Source: Paludibacteraceae bacterium
Lineage (GTDB): Bacteria; Bacteroidota; Bacteroidia; Bacteroidales; Paludibacteraceae
NCBI GenBank assembly: GCA_017632345.1
Contig: JAGBRL010000088.1
Coordinates: forward strand, 1 to 34,385
Direction: 5' to 3'
DNA: 34,385 nt
Shown here: positions 7,940 to 15,920 of the stretch, piece after piece
Position numbering within the stretch: position 1 is the first letter of the stretch
Layout: the number at the start of each line of letters is the position of its first letter
Made by a program: the position numbers and the translations under genes
The notes under the pieces: model-generated
What the model saw: only the letters and a program-made list of their open reading frames with translations
What the model was told of the DNA's origin: nothing
Database searches by the model: none

Positions 7940-9427
7940 CTATTTCCTTTCCGTGTAAACAATGTCTATACGAGGACGCTTCTCTTCAGACACAGCCTCC
8001 GAGCCGTAGAAACAAACCGCTGTCATCCAATTCTCCTGATTATAGAAATAAGAGCCGTTCACAGTTGATATCGACACAGGAACAACCACCATATCCTCCA
8101 AATCAAAAGAAGTCTCTCCGTTCTTCATCCTTTGCATGGCGTAAGTGATGTCGAAAGAGTAAACTCCTGAAGTATCGTACGCAGCAGAAAAAGAATTTAT
8201 CTTATCCGGCGACTGATTTCTGTAGAAGAAATTGTCTATAGAATCCTTGTTGACAAGAAGCATAAAAGAATTAGGATTCTTGCTAAATTTGGTCTCCCAG
8301 TCCAATTTTTTTGTGTAAAGTTTGAGATACGCACCATTGAAAGAGACCTTAGAAGTATCAGAACCATTCTTGCTTAAAGAGTCAAGCACAGTCTGGAAAG
8401 GAATCTTTACTGACGTGTTAACACCGGAAGGCGTAAACGTATAAGACGCACCCTTGTCGCTCTCCAGTTCAACAAACGACTCTTTCAGGTTTATATGCTT
8501 TATCACATCAGCACGCTCAACCGCCTTATTTGCAGAGAAAAACACTCCTAAAGTGAGCGGATTAAAACGTTCTCCATTAGAGCCTCTCAACTCACGAGAA
8601 TCCACAATAGTGTCTCGTCCCTCGTAAGTTGTGTGAATCTTAGCATCATAACTGTAATACAGATAAATTCCAGCAACCGGAATCTTTATGATTCCACCCT
8701 CGTTAAATGAGTGAGAAACATAAATTCCCTTGATAATATCGTTAAATTCAGACTGTTTCTTCACACTCGACCCTGACGTGTAGATGCTGGCCAGCTTTTC
8801 TCCATACTCTTTCGACAAAGGAACTCGCAGACGACGAGCCTTTGCCACCTGATAAACAAGCGAGCCCAAAAGTTCGTCCTTATCGCAATACAAAGCCGGG
8901 TCTGTATTAGAGTAATATTTGACACCACCCGGCAAAGTTCTGTTCAGAGCATACACATCTATAGCCTGCAACGACAAAGAGTCGCCAATAAAATCGTCAG
9001 AATATTCAGCATGAAAAAAGACAGAGTCCACCGACAAGCCGGAAGGATCCGTTATCTTCAGAATATTGCCGAACTTAGGATTAAAGTCTGTCAAAAGCGT
9101 ATTCAGCACGCCGTTCACAGTAGAGTTCTTAGTTACAACAGTCGTGTCAGGAATAAACACACCGCCCAAACGTCCGTCTATCTGTGTCAAGAATTCAGCC
9201 TGCGTCACGCCAAACTTAGGGTCCGTGTACTGCCCAAGAATGAAGTTTGCAGACTTGCACAGAGAAGAGTCCGCCAAGACGCTTTCCGTCTGCACATTAA
9301 CCATAAAAGAGGAGATGCTCAGCACATCCTCCGAAGGCTGAATCAAAGAACCCACCTCACCATTGTCCTCGCAAGCCATAAGCCCCAGAGCCGACAAGAT
9401 AACTGCAAAATGTCTGAACTTCATCAA
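7940..9427 (-). CDS. DUF4270-type lipoprotein
   Basis: A 495-residue protein with a short signal ending GLMAC at about C19, so a lipoprotein. The mature part is mainly beta-rich, and the overall pattern (an early VGSLIQP segment, then FILGQYTDPKFG and repeated SVDSVFFHAEYS-like strands) matches what I know as DUF4270, a Bacteroidetes-specific family of unknown function. Tandem ATGs at 9427 and 9424 are both usable. It lies 42 bases after the GT5-like gene and 28 bases before the M23 gene. DUF4270 beside this GT5-like gene and panCD is an order I recall from other Bacteroidales, which argues for vertical inheritance. An envelope or surface role is inferred from the signal only. Confidence 0.82.
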   Translation of the reverse strand: MMKFRHFAVILSALGLMACEDNGEVGSLIQPSEDVLSISSFMVNVQTESVLADSSLCKSANFILGQYTDPKFGVTQAEFLTQIDGRLGGVFIPDTTVVTKNSTVNGVLNTLLTDFNPKFGNILKITDPSGLSVDSVFFHAEYSDDFIGDSLSLQAIDVYALNRTLPGGVKYYSNTDPALYCDKDELLGSLVYQVAKARRLRVPLSKEYGEKLASIYTSGSSVKKQSEFNDIIKGIYVSHSFNEGGIIKIPVAGIYLYYSYDAKIHTTYEGRDTIVDSRELRGSNGERFNPLTLGVFFSANKAVERADVIKHINLKESFVELESDKGASYTFTPSGVNTSVKIPFQTVLDSLSKNGSDTSKVSFNGAYLKLYTKKLDWETKFSKNPNSFMLLVNKDSIDNFFYRNQSPDKINSFSAAYDTSGVYSFDITYAMQRMKNGETSFDLEDMVVVPVSISTVNGSYFYNQENWMTAVCFYGSEAVSEEKRPRIDIVYTERK

Positions 9428-9469
9428 AATACACTTTTTATTTCACATTAAAAAAACAAGCCGGAAGCC

Positions 9470-10279
9470 TTACTTCAGCACTTCATCATAAAACGCGTTA
9501 TAAGCGTCCACATAAGAATCAGGTCCGGCATAAGGCAAGAACAACTTGCCCTCGCTTTTAGCATACTCAACGACGTTTTTGTTAATAACCTCGCTACCCT
9601 GAATAACTCCGTCAGAATACTTGACAGCAAATTTCGCAAGGTCTTCAAACGAGACCTCCTTGCCAGCCAAGTCCGCAACGTCAGAACTTTCAACACCGTC
9701 GATTATCGCTTTTTCTCCAAACCTGCCGCTGAACGGCGACTTAAACTCGTCACCATAAACAGAATAAACAACCTTAGAGTTCTTAAAGAAAGGGTCAGAA
9801 CTAAAGGCAGTCTTTATGTAAAGAGGCGCCAAAGCCGTCATCCAACCATGACAATGAATCACGTCTGGCGTCCATCTCAATTTCTTGACGGTCTCAAGCA
9901 CACCGCGCACATAAAAGATAGAACGGTCTTCATTATCGTCAAACTCTCCGTTTTCATCAGAAGTCATTCCTTTACGCTGGAAAAAGTCGTCATTATCGAT
10001 AAAGTAAACCTGCATTCTGGCAGACTGGATTGATGCGACCTTTATAATGAGAGGATGGTCCGAGTCATCTATTATCAAGTTCATTCCAGACAAGCGGATA
10101 ACTTCGTGCAACTGATTTCTGCGCTCATTAACACAACCAAACTTAGGCATAAAAGTACGTATCTCACGACCTTTTTCCTGTATCATCTGAGGCAAAAACC
10201 TGCTTATGTTAGAAATCTCGCTTTCCGCAACATACGGAAACATTTCCTGCGTAATGTATAAAATTTTAGTAGCTTCCAT
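9470..10279 (-). CDS. GT5 (starch/glycogen synthase) N-domain-like protein
   Basis: I start at the ATG at 10279 (MEATKILYIT) rather than the in-frame GTG at 10285, giving 269 residues. It matches the N-terminal Rossmann half of GT5 starch/glycogen synthases: KILYITQEMFPYVAE, REIRTFMPKFG, MQVYFIDNDDFFQR, and PDVIHCHGWMTAL at about 140-152. Two things are unlike a real synthase. The C-terminal GT1 half (another 200 or more residues) is absent, and the ADP-glucose-binding KxGGL near the N-terminus reads ESEIS. So glycogen synthesis is doubtful, although databases often give that name to the family. I recall the same form across Bacteroidales, so it is not a local truncation. It is first in the operon, behind a near-perfect promoter divergent from panC. 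Confidence 0.85.
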   Translation of the reverse strand: MEATKILYITQEMFPYVAESEISNISRFLPQMIQEKGREIRTFMPKFGCVNERRNQLHEVIRLSGMNLIIDDSDHPLIIKVASIQSARMQVYFIDNDDFFQRKGMTSDENGEFDDNEDRSIFYVRGVLETVKKLRWTPDVIHCHGWMTALAPLYIKTAFSSDPFFKNSKVVYSVYGDEFKSPFSGRFGEKAIIDGVESSDVADLAGKEVSFEDLAKFAVKYSDGVIQGSEVINKNVVEYAKSEGKLFLPYAGPDSYVDAYNAFYDEVLK

Positions 10280-10319
10280 TAACACTTTTTTATGTTCGCA
10301 CTCACAAAAATGAGGTTTG

Positions 10320-10351
10320 CAAAGATAGTGATTTTATCCGATTTTGGCAAA
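10320..10351 (-). promoter_or_regulatory. Near-perfect Bacteroidetes promoter of the GT5-like/DUF4270/M23 operon
   Basis: On the minus strand TTTG (10351-10348), 20 bases, then TATCTTTG (10327-10320): both elements and the spacing match the Bacteroidetes sigma-70 consensus. The leader to the ATG at 10279 is about 35 bases. Confidence 0.8.
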
Positions 10352-10483
10352 ATGTAGTGCCTTCTAATCGTTAATTTATGTTAAATTTATAACTAAACTA
10401 GACAAAAAAGTGTTTTTTCTTTTTCATTATTATATTATTTTGTTCCTTTGTACAAATTTTAACAGATTAAATAGCATTGGTAT

Positions 10484-11335
10484 ATGAAGGTCATAGAAAA
10501 AACATTTGAAGTTACAGGCGCCGTAAGCCTGCTTGAGTCGCAGGGCAAGACTGTCGGCTTCGTGCCAACTATGGGCGCTCTGCACGAAGGACATCTGACT
10601 TTGGTAAGAAGATGCGCGGCTGAAAACGACGTGTGCGTTGTCAGCATCTTTGTAAATCCTACTCAGTTTAACAACAAGCACGACCTCGAAACTTACCCGA
10701 GAAACCTCGAAGCGGACATCAAACTGCTGCAGTCTGCCGGGTGCGACGTGCTTTTTGCTCCGTCCGAATCTGAAATATACCCGGAACCGGACACCAGACG
10801 CTTTGACTTCGGCACGCTCGACAAAGTGATGGAGGGTGCTTACCGTCCTGGTCATTTCAACGGGGTGGCTCAGGTTGTAAGCCGTCTATTTAACATCATA
10901 AAGCCGACAAGGGCTTATTTCGGCGAAAAAGATTTTCAGCAGCTTGCCATAATCAGAGAAATGGTGAAGCAATATAACGTTCCGGTTGAAATTGTAGGCT
11001 GCCCTATCGCCCGCGAAGAGTCCGGACTCGCGCTAAGCAGCCGCAACCAACGCCTTTCTGCCGAGGGTAAAGCGGCCGCGCTTTCTATTTCCAAAGCTCT
11101 CTTCGGCAGCGTGTACCTTAAAAACGAAAAGAGCGTGAGCGAACTGAAGGCTTGGGTAATCGACAAGATTAACTCAGACCCTATGCTCGAGGTGGAATAT
11201 TTCGACATTGTTGACGCTCTGTCTTTAGAGTCTATAGAAAACTGGGACGAAACTGACAACGCTGTCGGGTGTGTAACCGTATATTGCGGAGATGTGCGCC
11301 TTATAGACAATATCCAGTACGGGAAGTTCAATTAA
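10484..11335 (+). CDS. panC: Pantothenate synthetase (pantoate-beta-alanine ligase)
   Basis: A 283-residue protein of normal length. It joins pantoate to beta-alanine with ATP to make pantothenate, in the cytoplasm, through a pantoyl-adenylate. Visible motifs: [11 protein letters not shown] (28-37) with the HIGH-like H34-E-G-H37; FVNPTQF (56-62); [12 protein letters not shown] (121-132); FGEKDFQQ (146-153); and the KMSKS-like [10 protein letters not shown] (183-192). The gene is divergent from the GT5-like gene and is followed by panD after 15 bases, a clear operon that supplies beta-alanine to this enzyme. A near-miss box (TTCCTTTG at 10443-10450) could be its -7 element. Confidence 0.98.
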   Translation: MKVIEKTFEVTGAVSLLESQGKTVGFVPTMGALHEGHLTLVRRCAAENDVCVVSIFVNPTQFNNKHDLETYPRNLEADIKLLQSAGCDVLFAPSESEIYPEPDTRRFDFGTLDKVMEGAYRPGHFNGVAQVVSRLFNIIKPTRAYFGEKDFQQLAIIREMVKQYNVPVEIVGCPIAREESGLALSSRNQRLSAEGKAAALSISKALFGSVYLKNEKSVSELKAWVIDKINSDPMLEVEYFDIVDALSLESIENWDETDNAVGCVTVYCGDVRLIDNIQYGKFN

Positions 11336-11350
11336 TTAAATATATCAAAA

Positions 11351-11704
11351 ATGCTCATAGAGGTTCTTAAGTCCAAAATACATAGAGTTACGGTAACAGA
11401 GTCTGACTTGAATTACATTGGCAGCATCACGATTGACGAAGAGCTGATGGAAGCCGCAAACATAATTCCGAACGAGAAAGTTTTCATTGTTGACAACAAT
11501 AACGGTTCGCGATTTGAGACTTACGCAATAAAGGGAGAAAGAGGGTCTGGTGTCATATGCCTGAACGGGGCAGCCGCCAGAATGGTGCAGAAAGGTGATG
11601 TTGTAATAATCATGTCTTATGCCACAATGGACTTTGAAGAGGCTAAAAACTTCAAACCTTCGGTTGTTTTCCCTGACACTGCGACAAACAAACTGTTAAA
11701 ATGA
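11351..11704 (+). CDS. panD: Aspartate 1-decarboxylase proenzyme
   Basis: A 117-residue protein, normal for the family. It decarboxylates L-aspartate to beta-alanine, the second substrate of PanC. The self-cleavage site is visible as YIGSIT, with G24-S25; cleavage makes the pyruvoyl cofactor from S25. Other family landmarks are the N-terminal [36 protein letters not shown] (about 62-77) and [10 protein letters not shown]. It follows panC in the same operon. About 100 bases past its stop there is a degenerate echo of its own 3' end (see findings). Confidence 0.98.
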   Translation: MLIEVLKSKIHRVTVTESDLNYIGSITIDEELMEAANIIPNEKVFIVDNNNGSRFETYAIKGERGSGVICLNGAAARMVQKGDVVIIMSYATMDFEEAKNFKPSVVFPDTATNKLLK

Positions 11705-11891
11705 AAACGTTAAACAGGGCGACTTGTGTAAATTACGATGTGTAATTTGCATTCTTGACTCGGAGGCTTTTGCATCCATGGTTCTTTGCCCTGACACGGC
11801 GTCTGTATCGCTCCTTCAAAGGTGTGACAATCTGAGCAAGGCGCATTTCAAGATGTTCTCGACCTTATATTTTATAAATTTTGCAAAAAAC

Positions 11892-11928
11892 AAAGGCTGC
11901 CACGAAATCAATCACGGCAGCCTTTTTT
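11892..11928. terminator. Bidirectional terminator between panD and the polyferredoxin gene
   Basis: AAAGGCTGCC, a 14-base loop, then GGCAGCC and six T's. On the minus strand the same stem is followed by TTTGTTTTTT. It serves convergent genes: panD ends at 11704 and the polyferredoxin gene ends at 11943. Confidence 0.9.
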
Positions 11929-11942
11929 GTATAGGATTTTCA

Positions 11943-13409
11943 TTACAATACTCTATGCTCCTCTACCCCTTCTATGCACATTCCGCTAAGCGGACGCGAT
12001 GGGCACAAGTTCTCGCAAGCTCCGCAGCCTATGCACATTTCAGCGTTGACTGTAGGAATCCTTTTGCCTTCGTAATCAATCATGGCGATTGCTCCTACTG
12101 GACAATGACGCGCGCAATTGTCGCATTTCTCGCCCTTGTTCGCCAAACAATTATCCTTATGCCAAACCGCAACGCCTATCTGAATAGAAGATTTCTCAAC
12201 TACGGATATTGGCTTAATTGCTCCTGTTGGACAGACTTCAGAACACTTCACGCACTCTGGACGGCAATATCCGCGTTCAAAACTCATTTCAGGCTGCATA
12301 AACGAGTCCAAACTGGCCGACGGCCTCAAAACTCCGTTAGGGCAAGCCGACACGCACAACTGACAGGCTGTACATCTGCTTGCAAAGTTACGCACGCTCA
12401 AAGAGCCTGCCGGCTTTGGCGACACCTCTCTCACCGGCACTTTCTTGTCTTCTATAACCGCAAGCCCGCCATCCAGCTTTTTGCTCTGCGCCTTTACCGC
12501 TGCTGCAGACACAGCCATTGCGGACACCGCTATAAACTTACGACGCGAATCATCTACAACACCATCAGCAACCTCTGACTGGCAAGTTTGCGCCTTATGA
12601 ACAAACCTAATCGCCCCTTTGTTGCATTTATCTATACAGTCCATACACGCAACACAACGGCTATAATCTACCGAATGTTCCTTTGAGTTAATGCATGAGG
12701 CCTTGCAATTCTTTGCGCACAAACCGCACGAGTTGCATTTTTCTGTATCTATAACAATTTTAAACCATGAAAATTTAGACAAATAGCCCAATATAGTGCC
12801 AACCGGACAAACCGTATTGCAGTATGTGCGTCCTCCTCGCCATGCCAAAAACGACAGAACTCCAAGTAAAGCCAACGCCAAAGCAATGCCTAAAGCGCTT
12901 TTCACCCAAACATCATTCTCATAAAAGAGATAGCTGTCGTTCGCCTCCGCAACACTTGCCAGAAGATTATTGCACTGTCCGTAAATAGGAGACAGAAGAG
13001 ACGAGACAATTAGTCCGAAAGAGCTGTATGGCTCCAACAAAGCGGCAATCCCCGCCAATCCGGGAACTATCATCAAAACAACATATAAGCCTAGAAAGAC
13101 ACACCGCACAGTCTTCTTCTCCTTGGAAAAGGAATAACGGTTCTTTTTGAATTTCTTTCCGAACCACGCAAACACATCTTGCATCACACCGAGCGGACAG
13201 ATCACAGAACAATAAACGCGTCCAAAAAGGAGCGTCAGCAACACCAGAAAGACAAGCACTCCAATATTAACAGCCAACACTGCCGGCACGAACTGAACCT
13301 TAGCTAACCAGCCCAAAAAACCGCTGACAGTTCCTGTGAAATCCAAGAACAAAAGCGTTATCAACGCAAGAAAAACAACTGCAAATGCAATTCTCAATTT
13401 TCGTAACAT
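11943..13409 (-). CDS. Membrane polyferredoxin, NapH-like half fused to a NapG-like half
   Basis: A 488-residue protein. The N-terminal part has about four transmembrane segments (near 6-24, 40-63, 101-122, 168-190) and two cytoplasmic-type Cys motifs, YCSVICPLG (66-74) and YCNTVCPVG (197-205), as in NapH/NosR/RdxA proteins. Then come 4Fe-4S clusters: CNSCGLCAKNC (225-235) and CVACMDCIDKC (252-262). At 288-305 sits SRRKFIAVSAM plus a hydrophobic run, like a twin-arginine signal in mid-protein. After it are further clusters: CTACQLCVSACP (346-357), CVKCSEVCP (386-394), CDNCARHCP (429-437) and CIGCGACENLCP (459-470). The role is probably electron transfer from membrane to periplasm or to a partner oxidoreductase; the partner is not in this window. 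The minus-strand box TACCTTTG at 13453-13460 is a likely promoter. Confidence 0.9.
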   Translation of the reverse strand: MLRKLRIAFAVVFLALITLLFLDFTGTVSGFLGWLAKVQFVPAVLAVNIGVLVFLVLLTLLFGRVYCSVICPLGVMQDVFAWFGKKFKKNRYSFSKEKKTVRCVFLGLYVVLMIVPGLAGIAALLEPYSSFGLIVSSLLSPIYGQCNNLLASVAEANDSYLFYENDVWVKSALGIALALALLGVLSFLAWRGGRTYCNTVCPVGTILGYLSKFSWFKIVIDTEKCNSCGLCAKNCKASCINSKEHSVDYSRCVACMDCIDKCNKGAIRFVHKAQTCQSEVADGVVDDSRRKFIAVSAMAVSAAAVKAQSKKLDGGLAVIEDKKVPVREVSPKPAGSLSVRNFASRCTACQLCVSACPNGVLRPSASLDSFMQPEMSFERGYCRPECVKCSEVCPTGAIKPISVVEKSSIQIGVAVWHKDNCLANKGEKCDNCARHCPVGAIAMIDYEGKRIPTVNAEMCIGCGACENLCPSRPLSGMCIEGVEEHRVL

Positions 13410-13452
13410 ACAATCCTTAAATGTAATTATTTATACTTTAAAATCAATGCCT

Positions 13453-13460
13453 CAAAGGTA
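13453..13460 (-). promoter_or_regulatory. -7 box for the polyferredoxin gene
   Basis: TACCTTTG on the minus strand is an exact TAnnTTTG match, about 44 bases before the ATG at 13409. The -33 element is not clear. Confidence 0.5.
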
Positions 13461-13528
13461 TAAAAAAACGTTGAATTATTCTCGTCGCGCACAAATAACA
13501 TCTCTAAATTTATTTTTCAAACCAGACG

Positions 13529-15805
13529 TCACTTTCTCACCAATGTAAAATGTCCGCTCAAATCATAATCCAGAAACTCAAGGTCTATGACATACCAATA
13601 GTCAGTAGAAGGCATATCAACACCATTATACGTTCCGTCCCACCCCGGATACTGATCCACGTACTCTACCAGCAACTTGCCGAATCTGTCATAAATTCTA
13701 ATCACATAATCATCATACTGCTCAATATTTTCAATCTCCCACAAGTCTTTTACTCCATCTCCGTTTGGAGTGAAATGATCTTCCGGTATAATAGGGATAA
13801 ACACAAAAAAGTTTGCCGTATCAACACAACCCAAAGCGTCCTCCACCACAGCCTGATACATACCTGCCTGCAAGTCGCTGAAAGCGCTGTCTCTGCTGAA
13901 AGAGTTACCGTCAAAACTGAAATAATAAGGCTTTGAGCCTTTTCTGACGACTACATGCCCATCACCCTGCTCCTGCTCAACCCTGACAATCTTAGGCACG
14001 TCGAAGATTTCAACAGAAACAGGCACCTCTTCTCTGCATGTTCCATACTTTATCTCCACTTTATACTCAACGTTTGTATAAGGCCTTACAGAAGGATTTG
14101 AGACAGTGTCACTGCTCAGATAAATACGAGGCGTCCATTTATAACTTGCCCCATCTATCTCTGTCACGCTCAAACTAAATTCGCTTAGTTTGCACCCTGC
14201 GAAGCTGAAAGAGTCCGGCAACGGCACAGCCACATCCTTAATCACTTCAGTCTTTATATATAGCGGACACCCATTCGCACCAACAGCAGTGTCGATCAGC
14301 GTCGTGTCTTCATCAAAAGCAACACCACCGATAGTTACAGGAAAACCTTCACAAAAATGCACCGCTGGCCTCTCCTCCCAATTTGCAGGGAGAGTGTCAA
14401 TATCAACTTCAACAATCACACTGTCACAACCAAACCGACCTCTTATCGTGTCATAAACAAGCACTTTGCCTTTATAATAAGATCCATTTAACTCGAACGA
14501 ATCATTTTGGCAGATAAGCACCTCTTTCTCCATATATTCAGGCCTTGGCAAAACCGTCAGATGCACTCCCACAATACTATCGCACCCGCAACTGTTAGCG
14601 CCTTTGAACGTATCCACAAAAAAGCCGGATTCAAACCGCTCTGCACCTCCAAAATCATAACTCTCACCATAGCAAATTGTGTCCTTAAAATAATGCTCCG
14701 TATATTTTCTCTCTATACTAAAAGACACTATGCTATCACAACCATTAGACGCAACCAAAGTATCCACATAATGACCAGTCTCCTTGTAAACCTTTCCGTC
14801 AACAATAACAGAATCCTTGCTGCAGAACTCGAAAGACATGGCAGTGTCCTTTTTATAAAAATCAGAGATATTAACCACCACATCAAAAGAGACAGGCGGC
14901 GAGCATCGGTCTAATTGTCCCCAAACCGTATAAGTCCCGTTCATCAAATAAGAAGCACCTCCGATAGACGGATTCTGTTCATCGCTTCTAAAACCGTTCG
15001 GGCCAATCCAGTGAAAATCCTCCAACAAATTTGAATTTGCATAAAACCGCAACGTAGAATCCTTGCAGCCAGGCATCACAAAACCGGCGGTCAGCTCCAC
15101 AACCGGCTCCGGCTCGCACTCAGGAAAAGCCTGCTCATTGCGGCAGTCAGAAAAATTCTCGTAGTACTCTGTGCCGTTAGTTATGTCTTTGTAATGTATA
15201 GAGATGAGAGTGCCTCCTCCATATTCCCAATAGGCTGTCAGATGTCCAATTCTGCATATCGAATACCTCTCCACCCTATTCACATCCCCATCTTCCAAAA
15301 AATAAAGCACCCCATCTTTATACTTAAAACCTAAAGTAGAAATTACCCATCCCATATTTGACCTTAAGCCTTTTTCTGAATCCCTCACTTTTGACTCAAT
15401 CTCAATACGCTTAACATTATCGCCACTACGCAAAAATGGATTTTCGGGTTCTGAAAACACACTCATTCCAGCTACCGTGCGACTTAGAACCCCACTCTCT
15501 ACAGTATACGTCAACAATTTAAATTCTAACTCAAATTCATCTGTTATACAGCTTGTATCCGAAAAATAAAATTGCGGCATCCAAACTTTATCTCCATCAT
15601 ACCCTGGTATAGCCGCTCCATATTCCGTACCAGAAAAGATTTCGTCTGCAGTATAATATTCAGTCTCTCCCGTTAGCCTATTTTCAAGCATCCCAATCCA
15701 TCTCGAAGTTTCCGCACACGCCCCCTGTCCGTATGCAGCCCCTACAAGAGACCAAAGCACACAGACCAAAACCACGATCTTATATTGAAAACATTTACAC
15801 AACAT
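13529..15805 (-). CDS. T9SS-secreted protein with type B (gliding-motility) C-terminal sorting domain
   Basis: A 758-residue secreted protein. A signal peptide covers about 1-26 (hydrophobic VVLVCVLWSLVGAAYG). Residues 40-240 are not recognised. About 245-312 looks Ig-like. Four repeats of about 40 residues follow (327-365, 377-418, 431-470, 484-522), each with C..D/G.....G......G....DT.....GCDS, a repeat common in Bacteroidetes surface proteins. A second Ig-like stretch covers 525-600 and an SprB-like piece (LQAGMYQAVVEDALGC) about 645-660. The C-terminus, from DHFTPNGDGVKD (676-687) through IRIYDRFGK and PGWDGTYNG to FTLVRK, is the type B T9SS sorting signal. Family knowledge: such proteins cross the outer membrane through the type IX system and are attached to the surface or released. 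The PorV/Sov-type machinery is not in this window. The promoter lies very close upstream. Confidence 0.93.
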   Translation of the reverse strand: MLCKCFQYKIVVLVCVLWSLVGAAYGQGACAETSRWIGMLENRLTGETEYYTADEIFSGTEYGAAIPGYDGDKVWMPQFYFSDTSCITDEFELEFKLLTYTVESGVLSRTVAGMSVFSEPENPFLRSGDNVKRIEIESKVRDSEKGLRSNMGWVISTLGFKYKDGVLYFLEDGDVNRVERYSICRIGHLTAYWEYGGGTLISIHYKDITNGTEYYENFSDCRNEQAFPECEPEPVVELTAGFVMPGCKDSTLRFYANSNLLEDFHWIGPNGFRSDEQNPSIGGASYLMNGTYTVWGQLDRCSPPVSFDVVVNISDFYKKDTAMSFEFCSKDSVIVDGKVYKETGHYVDTLVASNGCDSIVSFSIERKYTEHYFKDTICYGESYDFGGAERFESGFFVDTFKGANSCGCDSIVGVHLTVLPRPEYMEKEVLICQNDSFELNGSYYKGKVLVYDTIRGRFGCDSVIVEVDIDTLPANWEERPAVHFCEGFPVTIGGVAFDEDTTLIDTAVGANGCPLYIKTEVIKDVAVPLPDSFSFAGCKLSEFSLSVTEIDGASYKWTPRIYLSSDTVSNPSVRPYTNVEYKVEIKYGTCREEVPVSVEIFDVPKIVRVEQEQGDGHVVVRKGSKPYYFSFDGNSFSRDSAFSDLQAGMYQAVVEDALGCVDTANFFVFIPIIPEDHFTPNGDGVKDLWEIENIEQYDDYVIRIYDRFGKLLVEYVDQYPGWDGTYNGVDMPSTDYWYVIDLEFLDYDLSGHFTLVRK

Positions 15806-15816
15806 AACCGAGCGTG

Positions 15817-15848
15817 CAAATATACAAAATAGAATCCAAAATCACAAC
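15817..15848 (-). promoter_or_regulatory. Promoter of the T9SS-substrate gene
   Basis: On the minus strand GTTG (15848-15845), 20 bases, then TATATTTG (15824-15817). The G of the -7 box is only 11 bases from the ATG at 15805, so the mRNA leader would be about 4-8 bases. Confidence 0.65.
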
Positions 15849-15920
15849 GTAAATTTTTGTAAAATAATCAATTAACATTTTTTAACTACGAAAAGAGCGA
15901 TTAAACAAGACATTCTTCCG

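Noticed and set aside
11724..12578. A 284-codon open frame on the plus strand after panD
   Set aside because: Most of it is antisense to the polyferredoxin gene, whose Cys clusters are unmistakable; the translation has no recognisable domain. Only the short panD-like echo at its start is reported.
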